The notes under the pieces were generated by a model that saw nothing but the letters and a program-made list of their open reading frames with translations, searched no databases and was not told where the DNA came from. A DNA stretch of 64,000 nt from SFHK01 sp963618055 (lineage in GTDB: Bacteria > Bacillota > Clostridia > Christensenellales > Aristaeellaceae), in assembly GCA_963618055.1 (NCBI GenBank), contig CAVERI010000004.1, positions 1 to 64,000 on the forward strand. The letters run 5' to 3'. Positions 15,334-22,118 of this stretch are shown here, in pieces. How positions within the stretch are numbered: the first letter of the stretch is position 1; each line of letters begins with the position of its first letter. Position numbers and translations under genes: made by a program.

Positions 15334-15920
15334 TTGACCGTACCGTGCCCTATTTCCCCGTGTGGATGCTGCGCGAGGACGGCGCGCCCGTTCCGGCGCG
15401 TTCCGTTCCCGACGGCTATGCCCTTGATTTCTGCCGCCCCGAAACCGGGAAGGAGGACTGGGTGACCGTGCAGCTTTCGTCGCGCCAGCTGGAAACGCGC
15501 GCGCAGGCGGAGAGCCTGTTTGATACCGAATTTATGAACCGCCCCGATGCGCTTTCGGAGCGCATGCTGTTTGTGCGGGACGCGGCGGGAACGCCGGTCG
15601 CGTCGGCCGCGCTGTGGTTCGGAAGCCCGTTCGGCGCGGAAATCGACCGCATTCACTGGGTGGCGACCGACGAGGCACACCAGCGCCGCGGCCTGTGCGG
15701 CGCAATGCTGTTCGAGCTTCTGAAGCGGCACGAGGCGCTGGGCACGCCCGGCGGCGTGTATCTGATTTCGCAGACGTTCAGCTATCCGGCGATTCGGATT
15801 TATCAGCGCTTCGGCTTCCGCCGCGTGCTGACGCGTTGTCCCGCGGAATACCACTTGGACGCGCCGTTTGCGGAAACCGCCGCCCGCGCGTGGGCGATCA
15901 TCGATGAAAAGCTGCGCTGA
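15330..15920 (+). CDS. GNAT family N-acetyltransferase
   Basis: The 196-residue protein has the acetyl-CoA motif in the strand WVATDEAHQRRGLCGAML (about residues 110-127) and the later YQRFGFRR segment typical of the fold. It is not a close copy of the preceding GNAT, so the pair is not a recent duplication. The GTG start shares bases with the upstream TGA (GTGA) and has AAAGGAGG 7 nt upstream. The substrate is unknown. Confidence 0.8.
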   Translation: MIDRTVPYFPVWMLREDGAPVPARSVPDGYALDFCRPETGKEDWVTVQLSSRQLETRAQAESLFDTEFMNRPDALSERMLFVRDAAGTPVASAALWFGSPFGAEIDRIHWVATDEAHQRRGLCGAMLFELLKRHEALGTPGGVYLISQTFSYPAIRIYQRFGFRRVLTRCPAEYHLDAPFAETAARAWAIIDEKLR

Positions 15921-15933
15921 GCCGCTCACAGTA

Positions 15934-15962
15934 TGGACAAGGGCGGCCAAAAATGGTATAAT
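15934..15962 (+). promoter_or_regulatory. Promoter of the DNA methyltransferase gene
   Basis: TGGACA (15934-15939), a 17-nt spacer and TATAAT (15957-15962), with an extended TG at 15954-15955. Confidence 0.8.
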
Positions 15963-15993
15963 CAATTCATTCAGCGAAACGGAGGGCGCCGCG

Positions 15994-17241
15994 ATGATGG
16001 TACATTTGGCGCAGATTGACCGCGAGCTCCGGCACGCGGAGGAGGGTAACCCGCAGAACGAATTTCATCTGGGCGACGCGGCGGAAATCGCCGGGCAGCT
16101 TCGCGAATCCTATGAGGGCAAGGTGAATCTTGTCTATCTCGACCCGCCGTTTCTCACGGGCAAGGCATTCGAGGCGCGCGTGCGCGTGGGTGCGAAGGAA
16201 TGGAGAAGCGGCCGCGGCTCGCTGGTATTAAGCGCGTACCGCGACAACCTGACGCGGGAGGCCTACCTTGAAAAAATGCGCGCCGTGCTGGTGGGCGCGA
16301 GGGCGCTGATGGCCTCCGACGCGCTGATTTTCGTGCATATCGACTGGCGCATGCATCCCTACCTGCGGCTTCTGATGGACGAAATCTTCGGGGAGAGCCA
16401 TTTCCTGAACGAAATCATCTGGGCGTACCAGTCGGGCGGCAGCGCGCGGCGCTATTTTCCGCGCAAGCACGACGTAATCCTGATGTATTCCAAAACAAAG
16501 GACTACGATTTCCACATTCAGGATGTGGCCGAGGTCGTGCCCGGCGGGCGCGAAAACCACATGAAGCGCCACGTGGACGCGGACGGGCGCGTGTATCGCT
16601 CGATTCGCTCCGGCGGGCGGGTGTATACCTATTATGACGATGATCCCGTGGTTCCCGGCGACGTATGGACGGACGTAAACCACCTTCAGCAGAAGGATCC
16701 GCAGCGCACCGGCTACGATACGCAGAAGCCGCTCAAGCTGCTGGATCGCATCATCCGCAGCTCCAGCCGCCCCGGCGGGCTGGTGATGGATCTGTTCGCC
16801 GGCAGCGGCACGACGGCCGACGCGGCCGTGAAGAACAGGCGGCGCTTTTTAGCGGCGGACATAAACCCGCTGTCGATGCAGCTGGTTCGCCGCCGCACGA
16901 ACGGCGCGGCGACCCTGTTCGTTCACAAGCCGTTTGACGACGCGCCGGAAATTCGCGCGAGCGCGCAAAGCGGCGTCGGCTTCACCGCCGTGCGGCTGGA
17001 GGGCTTCGCGTCCGACGACCCCGCCCTGCCCGAGGGCATGGACGCGGTGGACGGCTGGGCGGCGGGCTACGAGCGCGGCGGCGCGTTCTATAGCTACGCC
17101 GAGGAAATGCGCTCCCGCGGGAGACCCGCGCCGGCGTTCGAGCTGGCCGTGCCCATGTATGAGGGGCGGCTGATGCTGCGCGTGACGGATGTGAAGGGGC
17201 GCGACTACTACGGCTATGTGGAGACCGCCGCAATGTCCTGA
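15994..17241 (+). CDS. Site-specific DNA methyltransferase (N4-cytosine or N6-adenine), solitary
   Basis: The 415-residue protein has the beta-class order of amino-methyltransferases. The catalytic DPPF motif (near residue 50) comes before the target-recognition region, and the AdoMet motif DLFAGSGTTADAA lies near residue 268. YDTQKP at about 245 is typical of the type III/Mod-like group. The last 110 residues are not part of the core fold. There is no restriction enzyme or specificity subunit beside it, so it looks like an orphan methyltransferase with its own strong promoter. The ATG at 15994 follows GGAGGG by 7 nt. Whether it methylates adenine or cytosine cannot be read. Confidence 0.85.
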   Translation: MMVHLAQIDRELRHAEEGNPQNEFHLGDAAEIAGQLRESYEGKVNLVYLDPPFLTGKAFEARVRVGAKEWRSGRGSLVLSAYRDNLTREAYLEKMRAVLVGARALMASDALIFVHIDWRMHPYLRLLMDEIFGESHFLNEIIWAYQSGGSARRYFPRKHDVILMYSKTKDYDFHIQDVAEVVPGGRENHMKRHVDADGRVYRSIRSGGRVYTYYDDDPVVPGDVWTDVNHLQQKDPQRTGYDTQKPLKLLDRIIRSSSRPGGLVMDLFAGSGTTADAAVKNRRRFLAADINPLSMQLVRRRTNGAATLFVHKPFDDAPEIRASAQSGVGFTAVRLEGFASDDPALPEGMDAVDGWAAGYERGGAFYSYAEEMRSRGRPAPAFELAVPMYEGRLMLRVTDVKGRDYYGYVETAAMS

Positions 17242-17305
17242 TTCCGCGCAGAGTTCTTCACACGGGATTTACATGGACTGTTTATAATGAGGAGAAGTGA
17301 CAAGC

Positions 17306-17515
17306 GTGCTTTTGAACATTGGCGATCGGGTGCAGATGCGCAAAAAGCATCCCTGCGGCAGCGACCGTTGGACGGTGACGCGCGTGGGCGCAGACATCAA
17401 GATTCGCTGCGACCTGTGCGGTCACGTGGTAATGATGGGCCGCCCCGATTTTGAGAAGAGACTGAAGAAAATCGTTGAACACGCGGAAGGGGAAACGAAT
17501 GGCGAGCAAGGATAA
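17306..17515 (+). CDS. DUF951 family protein
   Basis: The 69-residue protein matches DUF951 closely: LNIGDRVQMRKKHPCGSD, then RVGADIKIRCDLCGH. The family is a small beta-barrel-like protein, widespread in Firmicutes and of unknown function; its HPCGS and CxxCGH segments could bind a metal. I chose the GTG at 17306, which gives the family start MLLNIGD; a GTG at 17297 lies only 2 nt from the GGAG. The last 17 nt overlap the next gene. It heads the operon that encodes the two signal peptidase homologues. Confidence 0.85.
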   Translation: MLLNIGDRVQMRKKHPCGSDRWTVTRVGADIKIRCDLCGHVVMMGRPDFEKRLKKIVEHAEGETNGEQG

Positions 17516-18053
17516 ATCAGCGAAGAAAAACCGGAAGGCACGCCGCCGGCGCGCGAGAAAGGCCTTTTTCCTGTGCCTGTTTCTTTTCGCTCTGCTGGCG
17601 CTGATCACCCGCCTGCTCGTGTTCGTGCCCGTGAAAATGGAAACAAACGCGATGCAGCCCGTCTATCAGCAGGGCGACGTGGTGTTTGCGAACCGGCTGG
17701 TCATGCTTCGCGGCGACGCGATTGCGCGCGGCGAGGATGTATACGCATATTTTGCCGCCGCGAACGGCAGCTATGTGCGCCGCGTGGTCGGCATGCCGGG
17801 CGATTTAATCGACGTGCGCGACGGCCAGCGGTATCTGGTTTATGACGGCGGCACGAAGGAAATCGCGCTGGGCGAGGCGCCGGGTCTGGTATACGGCGAA
17901 CTGCCCGAGGGCGCGTATCTGCTGCTGGCCTCCGACCTGAGCGCGGAGGGCGTCGCCGACGGGCGCACGCTGGGGCTTGTGTACGAAACAGACATCAAGG
18001 CCAAGGCCGGCGTGATTCTCTGGCCGGTGAACCGCATGTTTCGCGGACGCTGA
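17499..18053 (+). CDS. Signal peptidase I homologue lacking both catalytic residues
   Basis: This 184-residue protein has a basic N-terminus, one membrane helix (about residues 22-42) and an S26-type extracytoplasmic domain. In the first box the usual SMxP reads AMQP, so Ala51 replaces the nucleophilic serine. In the second box the usual VKR reads VRRVVGMPGD, so Arg94 replaces the general-base lysine. Both codons are unambiguous (GCG and CGC). The fold and the rest of the boxes are kept, which argues for a conserved non-catalytic role. The intact paralogue starts 37 nt downstream. The ATG at 17499 follows GGAAGGGGAAA. A regulatory or scaffold role for the active peptidase is inference. Confidence 0.85.
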   Translation: MASKDKSAKKNRKARRRRARKAFFLCLFLFALLALITRLLVFVPVKMETNAMQPVYQQGDVVFANRLVMLRGDAIARGEDVYAYFAAANGSYVRRVVGMPGDLIDVRDGQRYLVYDGGTKEIALGEAPGLVYGELPEGAYLLLASDLSAEGVADGRTLGLVYETDIKAKAGVILWPVNRMFRGR

Positions 18054-18090
18054 CGAAGGTGAAATTCATGAAAGGACGGAAACAGGACGT

Positions 18091-18969
18091 ATGAATGATA
18101 ACGAGCCGCTGAACAAAACCCCGGCGGAGATCGCCGCCGCAAACGAAGCGAGCACCGAGCCAGCCGCCGAGAGCGCAAACGTCGAGGCGAAAGCGGAGGA
18201 GAAAGCGGAGGAGAAGGACAAAAAGGGCAAAAAAGACGAGGCGCTGACCGGCAAACAGAAGGCGTGCAAGGAGATTCGCGAATGGGTGGTTTCCCTCGTC
18301 GTGGCGCTGCTGGTTGTGCTGCTGTGCCGCTCCTACCTGTTCATGCCCATCCGCGTGGACGGCGCGAGCATGTACCCCACGCTGAACAACGGCGACCGTC
18401 TGGGCGTAACGGCCTATGACGTGCGAATCGAAAACAAGCTTCAGCGCGGCGACGTGGTCATCTGCCACTATCCGGGGCGCACGAACAAGCTGCTGGGGCT
18501 GATCACCGTGCAGACCGACTTTGTCAAGCGCATCGTGGGCATGCCGGGCGATACCGTGTCCCGCGTATCCGGCGTAACGTACATCAACGGCGAAGCGCTC
18601 GATCCCTCCAAATTCAGCCGCAACCCCACCGTTCAGGAGAAGGACGGCAGGTTCTATTCGGACGGGCAGGAGGTCACCCTTTCGGAGGAACAGCTCGAAA
18701 TTCTGGCGCGCAGCCATCGCATCGATTACGAGTATGTGCTGGGCGACGACGAATACTTTGTGGTAGGCGACAACCGCTACAACAGCCACGATTCCCGCTG
18801 GTGGAACGGCCCGAACGTTGAGATGTACGTGACCAACGATACCTCGGGCGACGTGGGGCCGATCACCTCGGACATGATTCTCGGCCGCGCGAAGTTTGTG
18901 TTCTGGCCGCTGGACGGCATCCGCAGCGTAGAGACCGACCCATCCTATGTGGATCCCAAGGATCAGTAA
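18091..18969 (+). CDS. lepB: Type I signal peptidase
   Basis: This 292-residue peptidase removes signal peptides from exported proteins on the outer face of the membrane. Both catalytic boxes are intact: Ser93 in GASMYPT and Lys146 in FVKRIVGMPGD. The GDNRYNSHDSR box of the family is also present near residue 230. The N-terminal 60 residues form an unusually long cytosolic tail rich in Ala, Glu and Lys, before one membrane helix (about 65-85). It is the third gene of the operon; the secreted binding proteins of this window, which lack lipoboxes, are likely clients. The ribosome site is weak (AGGAC). Confidence 0.92.
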   Translation: MNDNEPLNKTPAEIAAANEASTEPAAESANVEAKAEEKAEEKDKKGKKDEALTGKQKACKEIREWVVSLVVALLVVLLCRSYLFMPIRVDGASMYPTLNNGDRLGVTAYDVRIENKLQRGDVVICHYPGRTNKLLGLITVQTDFVKRIVGMPGDTVSRVSGVTYINGEALDPSKFSRNPTVQEKDGRFYSDGQEVTLSEEQLEILARSHRIDYEYVLGDDEYFVVGDNRYNSHDSRWWNGPNVEMYVTNDTSGDVGPITSDMILGRAKFVFWPLDGIRSVETDPSYVDPKDQ

Positions 18970-18979
18970 GGGGGAACCA

Positions 18980-19099
18980 ATGAAGAAGAATACAAGCCGT
19001 CAAACGAGGGGCGTACGCGCGCTGTGCCTGTTTTTGTGCATCCTGCTGGCGGGCGGCTCCATCGTGTCGGTTCTGCTTTACATGCTCGGGGTTTATTGA
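18980..19099 (+). CDS. Small single-pass membrane protein, 39 residues
   Basis: This short gene has a clear ribosome site (AAGGGGGAA) 4 nt before its ATG. It encodes 39 residues: a basic start (KKNTSRQTRGVR) and one helix of about 24 hydrophobic residues ending in YMLGVY. It lies 10 nt after the signal peptidase gene, and its TGA overlaps the next ATG. I do not recognise a family. The position suggests a membrane partner of the signal peptidases or of the M1-like protein. The coupling at both ends makes chance unlikely. Confidence 0.7.
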   Translation: MKKNTSRQTRGVRALCLFLCILLAGGSIVSVLLYMLGVY

Positions 19100-20562
19100 T
19101 GATGCGCGTGCTTCGCACTCTTTTGGCGGCGCTTTTGTGCGCCGCGGCGGCGGCATTCGTTTGCGCGGCGGCGGAAGCGGATGCCGCCGTGCGTTACCGG
19201 CTTTCCATGGTCATGCTGGAGGACAGTCAGGCATTCGCCGTCACGCAGACGGTTTCCTTTGAAAACCGCACCGGCGAAGATCTGAAAAACGCGCTGTTCA
19301 CCGTGTACGCAAACGTGTTCCGCCGCGAAAGCACCCTGCCCTACGACAACGAAGCGCTGCTTTCGGCGTTTCCGGACGGCTATGCCCCGGCGGGGCTGTC
19401 GTTTTCCTCCGTCACGGTAAACGGCGAGGCGGCGGAATGGGCGATGCAGGGCGATAACGAATGCTTCCTGCGCGTGGCCTGCGACATAGGCGCGGGCGAA
19501 ACCGCCGAGTTCGCGTTCACCTACACGCTGCTTTTGAGCGACAACCACGCCTTTCTGGGCGCGGGCACGAAGGACTGGCGGCTGACCAGCTTCTATCCGG
19601 CGCTGGCGGCGTGGGAGGACGGCGAGTTCACGCTGAATCCCGTCACCCGCGCGGGGCGCTATGCCTATTCCGCGCGCGCCGACTACACGGCGGATATTTA
19701 CGTGCCCGAGGATTACGACATAGCCAGCAGCGGCGAGGTTCTGCGCGAGGACGCGGGGAACGGCTTTAACCGCGTGCGCGTAGAGCTGAAAAACGCCTGC
19801 GGCTTCGGCGTGGTCGTCAGCCGGAAGCTCCATGTGCGCGAGGGGCAGGCGGAATCCGGCGTGAAGGTTCGCGCGTTTGGGCAGAGCCGCGGAAAGCTCT
19901 CCGCGGCGCGGGACGCGGCGATCGACGCGCTGAACGCGCTTGAGCCGCTGCTTGGAAGCTACCCATACGACGCGCTCGCCATCGTTCAGGCGCAGTCGGC
20001 GAGCGAAATACCGGTCGGCGGCGTGCTGATTCTCTCCGAGTCGGACTGGGCGAGCACGGATGCGCTCCGCGCGCGCGTGACGGCGCTGACGGCGCAGGTC
20101 TTCCTGTCCGACGTTGTGCAGGTGAATCCCGGCAGCGAGGCGTGGCTGATCGAGGGCACGAGCGAGTACCTTTCGCTCTTGTTTACCGAGGATTCCGAGG
20201 GCGAAGCGGCGTTCGCCGCCGCGCTTGACGCGCTGGTTCGCCCGGCGCTTCAGGTCACGATTCCGGGCGGTCTGTCCGTGGACAGCTTCACGAACCGCTT
20301 TACGACCCAGCGCGAATACGAAATCGTCACCCGCGAGCGCGGCGCGGCGGTCATGCACGAGCTTCGGCTGCTGATGGGGCGCGGCGCGTTCCTGAACGGC
20401 ATGAGTCTGTATGTGCGCGAAAACCGCTTCGCGCAGGCGACCTACCGCTCGTTCGCCGCCGCACTCTCCGAAGCCTTCGGCCGCGACATTACCGACGCGC
20501 TCATCCACCATCTCTACTACATCGACGAGTACGCGCAGGAGTCGCTGGAAGCCTACGACTGA
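19099..20562 (+). CDS. Secreted M1 peptidase homologue without the zinc-binding motif
   Basis: This 487-residue protein starts with a signal peptide (hydrophobic AALLCAAAAAF, cleavage near AAA-EA). The beta-sandwich N-terminal domain and the catalytic-domain scaffold of M1 aminopeptidases are recognisable. The HEXXH helix is replaced by ALTAQ (residues 329-333), while the third zinc ligand, Glu352 in WLIEGTSEY, is exactly in register. No peptidase activity is expected. The substrate-binding fold seems retained, so peptide binding or a chaperone role is possible. It is the last gene of the operon. The ATG at 19099 shares a base with the upstream TGA. Confidence 0.8.
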   Translation: MMRVLRTLLAALLCAAAAAFVCAAAEADAAVRYRLSMVMLEDSQAFAVTQTVSFENRTGEDLKNALFTVYANVFRRESTLPYDNEALLSAFPDGYAPAGLSFSSVTVNGEAAEWAMQGDNECFLRVACDIGAGETAEFAFTYTLLLSDNHAFLGAGTKDWRLTSFYPALAAWEDGEFTLNPVTRAGRYAYSARADYTADIYVPEDYDIASSGEVLREDAGNGFNRVRVELKNACGFGVVVSRKLHVREGQAESGVKVRAFGQSRGKLSAARDAAIDALNALEPLLGSYPYDALAIVQAQSASEIPVGGVLILSESDWASTDALRARVTALTAQVFLSDVVQVNPGSEAWLIEGTSEYLSLLFTEDSEGEAAFAAALDALVRPALQVTIPGGLSVDSFTNRFTTQREYEIVTRERGAAVMHELRLLMGRGAFLNGMSLYVRENRFAQATYRSFAAALSEAFGRDITDALIHHLYYIDEYAQESLEAYD

Positions 20563-20579
20563 TTTATCATCGAATTTCA

Positions 20580-20700
20580 CCGGCGCTGCCGGAGAAAGAT
20601 ATGCGCCCAAAGGGCGCGGCCGCGGGGATAAAAACACGTTCCGGCCGGTAGTCCGGAAGTGAGGGGTTCGCTCCCTCATCAGTAACCTGCCTCCTTGGTT
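20580..20700 (+). ncRNA. yjdF riboswitch candidate
   Basis: The leader of yjdF holds a run of short hairpins: 20580-20592, GCGCCC-AAA-GGGCGC (20603-20617), TTCCGG with CCGGAA (20639-20658) and TGAGGG with CCCTCA (20660-20678). It ends in CCTCCTTG (20690-20697), the exact complement of the ribosome site CAAGGAGG (20730-20737). yjdF RNAs are known riboswitches in Firmicutes that sense azaaromatic compounds and control translation. The identification rests on the structured leader, the gene behind it and the masking element. The boundaries are approximate. Confidence 0.8.
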
Positions 20701-20729
20701 GTCCGTTTCCCGCGTTTCAGCTTCATATT

Positions 20730-20737
20730 CAAGGAGG
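20730..20737 (+). promoter_or_regulatory. Ribosome site of yjdF that can be masked
   Basis: CAAGGAGG lies 8 nt before the ATG and is perfectly complementary to 20690-20697 at the end of the riboswitch, which gives an on/off translation switch. Confidence 0.75.
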
Positions 20738-20745
20738 ACTTTCCC

Positions 20746-21168
20746 ATGGCAGACGTAAGCGTAAAGCTGACCGTCTTGTTTGATGAACCCTTTTGGATAG
20801 GACTGTACGAGCGCGAGACAGGCGGGCGCTACGAGGTTGCGCGCATCGTCTTCGGCGCGGAGCCAAAGGACTACGAAGTGCAGGCGTGGCTGCTGGCAAA
20901 CGCCTGCGCCCTGCGCTTCAGCCCGTCCCTCGAAAGCGCCAAGCGCATCTCAAACGAACGCATCAACCCCAAGCGCAGGCAGCGCGAGGCCGCCCGCCAG
21001 TTGGAAAACATCGGCGTCGGCACGCGCGCCCAACAGGCGCTCTCCCTTCTGCGCGAGCAAAGCGCCGTTCAGCGCCGCGAAAAAACAAAGGAACTCCGGG
21101 AAGCCGAAGCGGAGCGCCAGTTCCAGCTTCGCCAGCAGAAGCGCCGTGAAAAGCGCCGCGGGCATTAA
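20746..21168 (+). CDS. yjdF: YjdF family protein
   Basis: The 140-residue protein matches YjdF (DUF2992): the start KLTVLFDEPFWIGLYER, then FGAEPKDYEV and a charged helical C-terminus rich in Lys, Arg and Gln. The family has no known reaction; its riboswitch responds to toxic azaaromatics, so a role in detoxification or tolerance is proposed. The ATG at 20746 follows the maskable CAAGGAGG. The riboswitch in front fits this identification and vice versa. The next gene, an APH-like kinase, starts 42 nt later with its own ribosome site. Confidence 0.9.
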   Translation: MADVSVKLTVLFDEPFWIGLYERETGGRYEVARIVFGAEPKDYEVQAWLLANACALRFSPSLESAKRISNERINPKRRQREAARQLENIGVGTRAQQALSLLREQSAVQRREKTKELREAEAERQFQLRQQKRREKRRGH

Positions 21169-21210
21169 GCACGATCCACTTCATTGAGATGTACATTCAG
21201 GAGGAATTTC

Positions 21211-21987
21211 ATGCAGGCGAACGAAAACACGCGTCTCCCCGCCTCCATCGCCGCGCGGATACAGGGCGCGCGGGAGCAGGTGAACCGCGCGGGCTGCTCG
21301 GGCGCGGGCGTGTCCTATTTTGACGTGGACGGCGGGTTATATTTAAAGACCGACGAGCCGGGCCGTCTGGCGCGGGAAGCGACGATGCAGGCCTATCTGC
21401 ATGGCAAGGGCTTCGCGCCGGAGGTGCTGGTATACGAGACGGGCGCGCGCGATTTTCTGCTGTCGCGCCGGGCACGGGGCGAGACGGCGATCTTCCCTGC
21501 CTATCGTGCCGAGCCCGCGCGCCTTGCGGCGGAGCTGGGACGCGCGGCGCGGCGGCTGCACGAAACCGCCGCGGGCAACTGCCCGATTCGCGGCCTGTCC
21601 GCCGAATGGCAGGCTATGTTTGCGCGGGCGCGCGCGGAAAACCGCGGTCTGTACGCGCCTGTCGCCGCGCATCTGAAAATCGACCGCGCGGAGGAGGCCT
21701 GCCGGTATGTAGACCGGCACGCAAGCCTTCTCTGCGACGACGCGCTGATTCACGGCGATTTCTGCCTGCCCAACTGCATGCTGGAGGATTTTCATTTCAC
21801 CGCATTCATCGACGCGGGCGGCGCGGGCGCAGGAAACCGCCATTTCGACCTGTTCTGGGCGCTCTGGTCGCTGAACCGCAACCTCGGCTGCGACGATTTT
21901 CGGGACGCTTTCCTGAACGCCTACGGCCGCGCGGATGTGGACGAGCGGCTCATCCGCTTATCCGGCTGCCTGTGCGCGTTTGATTGA
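21211..21987 (+). CDS. Aminoglycoside phosphotransferase (APH) family kinase
   Basis: The 258-residue protein has the APH/choline-kinase fold. The Brenner motif LIHGDFCLPNCMLED (near residue 185) contains the catalytic Asp and the metal-binding Asn, and FIDAGGAG has the second metal Asp. These residues are complete. The layout is closest to APH(3')-type enzymes, which phosphorylate aminoglycosides; many chromosomal members act on other small molecules. A resistance role is possible but not shown. CAGGAGG precedes the ATG. It follows yjdF by 42 nt and may share its riboswitch-controlled transcript, which would join two tolerance-type genes. Confidence 0.8.
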   Translation: MQANENTRLPASIAARIQGAREQVNRAGCSGAGVSYFDVDGGLYLKTDEPGRLAREATMQAYLHGKGFAPEVLVYETGARDFLLSRRARGETAIFPAYRAEPARLAAELGRAARRLHETAAGNCPIRGLSAEWQAMFARARAENRGLYAPVAAHLKIDRAEEACRYVDRHASLLCDDALIHGDFCLPNCMLEDFHFTAFIDAGGAGAGNRHFDLFWALWSLNRNLGCDDFRDAFLNAYGRADVDERLIRLSGCLCAFD

Positions 21988-22083
21988 CGTTTTCCCAGAA
22001 ACAGCGCGTCATAATGTTGCCCAGAAATTGTGCCGCGCCGCGCGGAAATTTGTGCGAAACTTCACCCGAACCGGCGGCGCGCA

Positions 22084-22092
22084 TGGTATAAT
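22084..22092 (+). promoter_or_regulatory. Extended -10 promoter of the MacB-type ABC gene
   Basis: TG-G-TATAAT (22084-22092) without a clear -35 box. Confidence 0.6.
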
Positions 22093-22118
22093 ACGGGGAG
22101 ATTGGAGGGATTTTGGCC

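Noticed and set aside
17257..17288. TATAAT at 17283-17288 as promoter of the DUF951 gene
   Set aside because: Transcription would start at or after the ribosome site, and no -35 box stands at 16-18 nt. The gene may be read from an earlier promoter.
20655..20682. A hairpin with GTTCGCT loop that resembles a tRNA T-arm
   Set aside because: No acceptor, D or anticodon arms fit around it. It is better explained as part of the yjdF leader.
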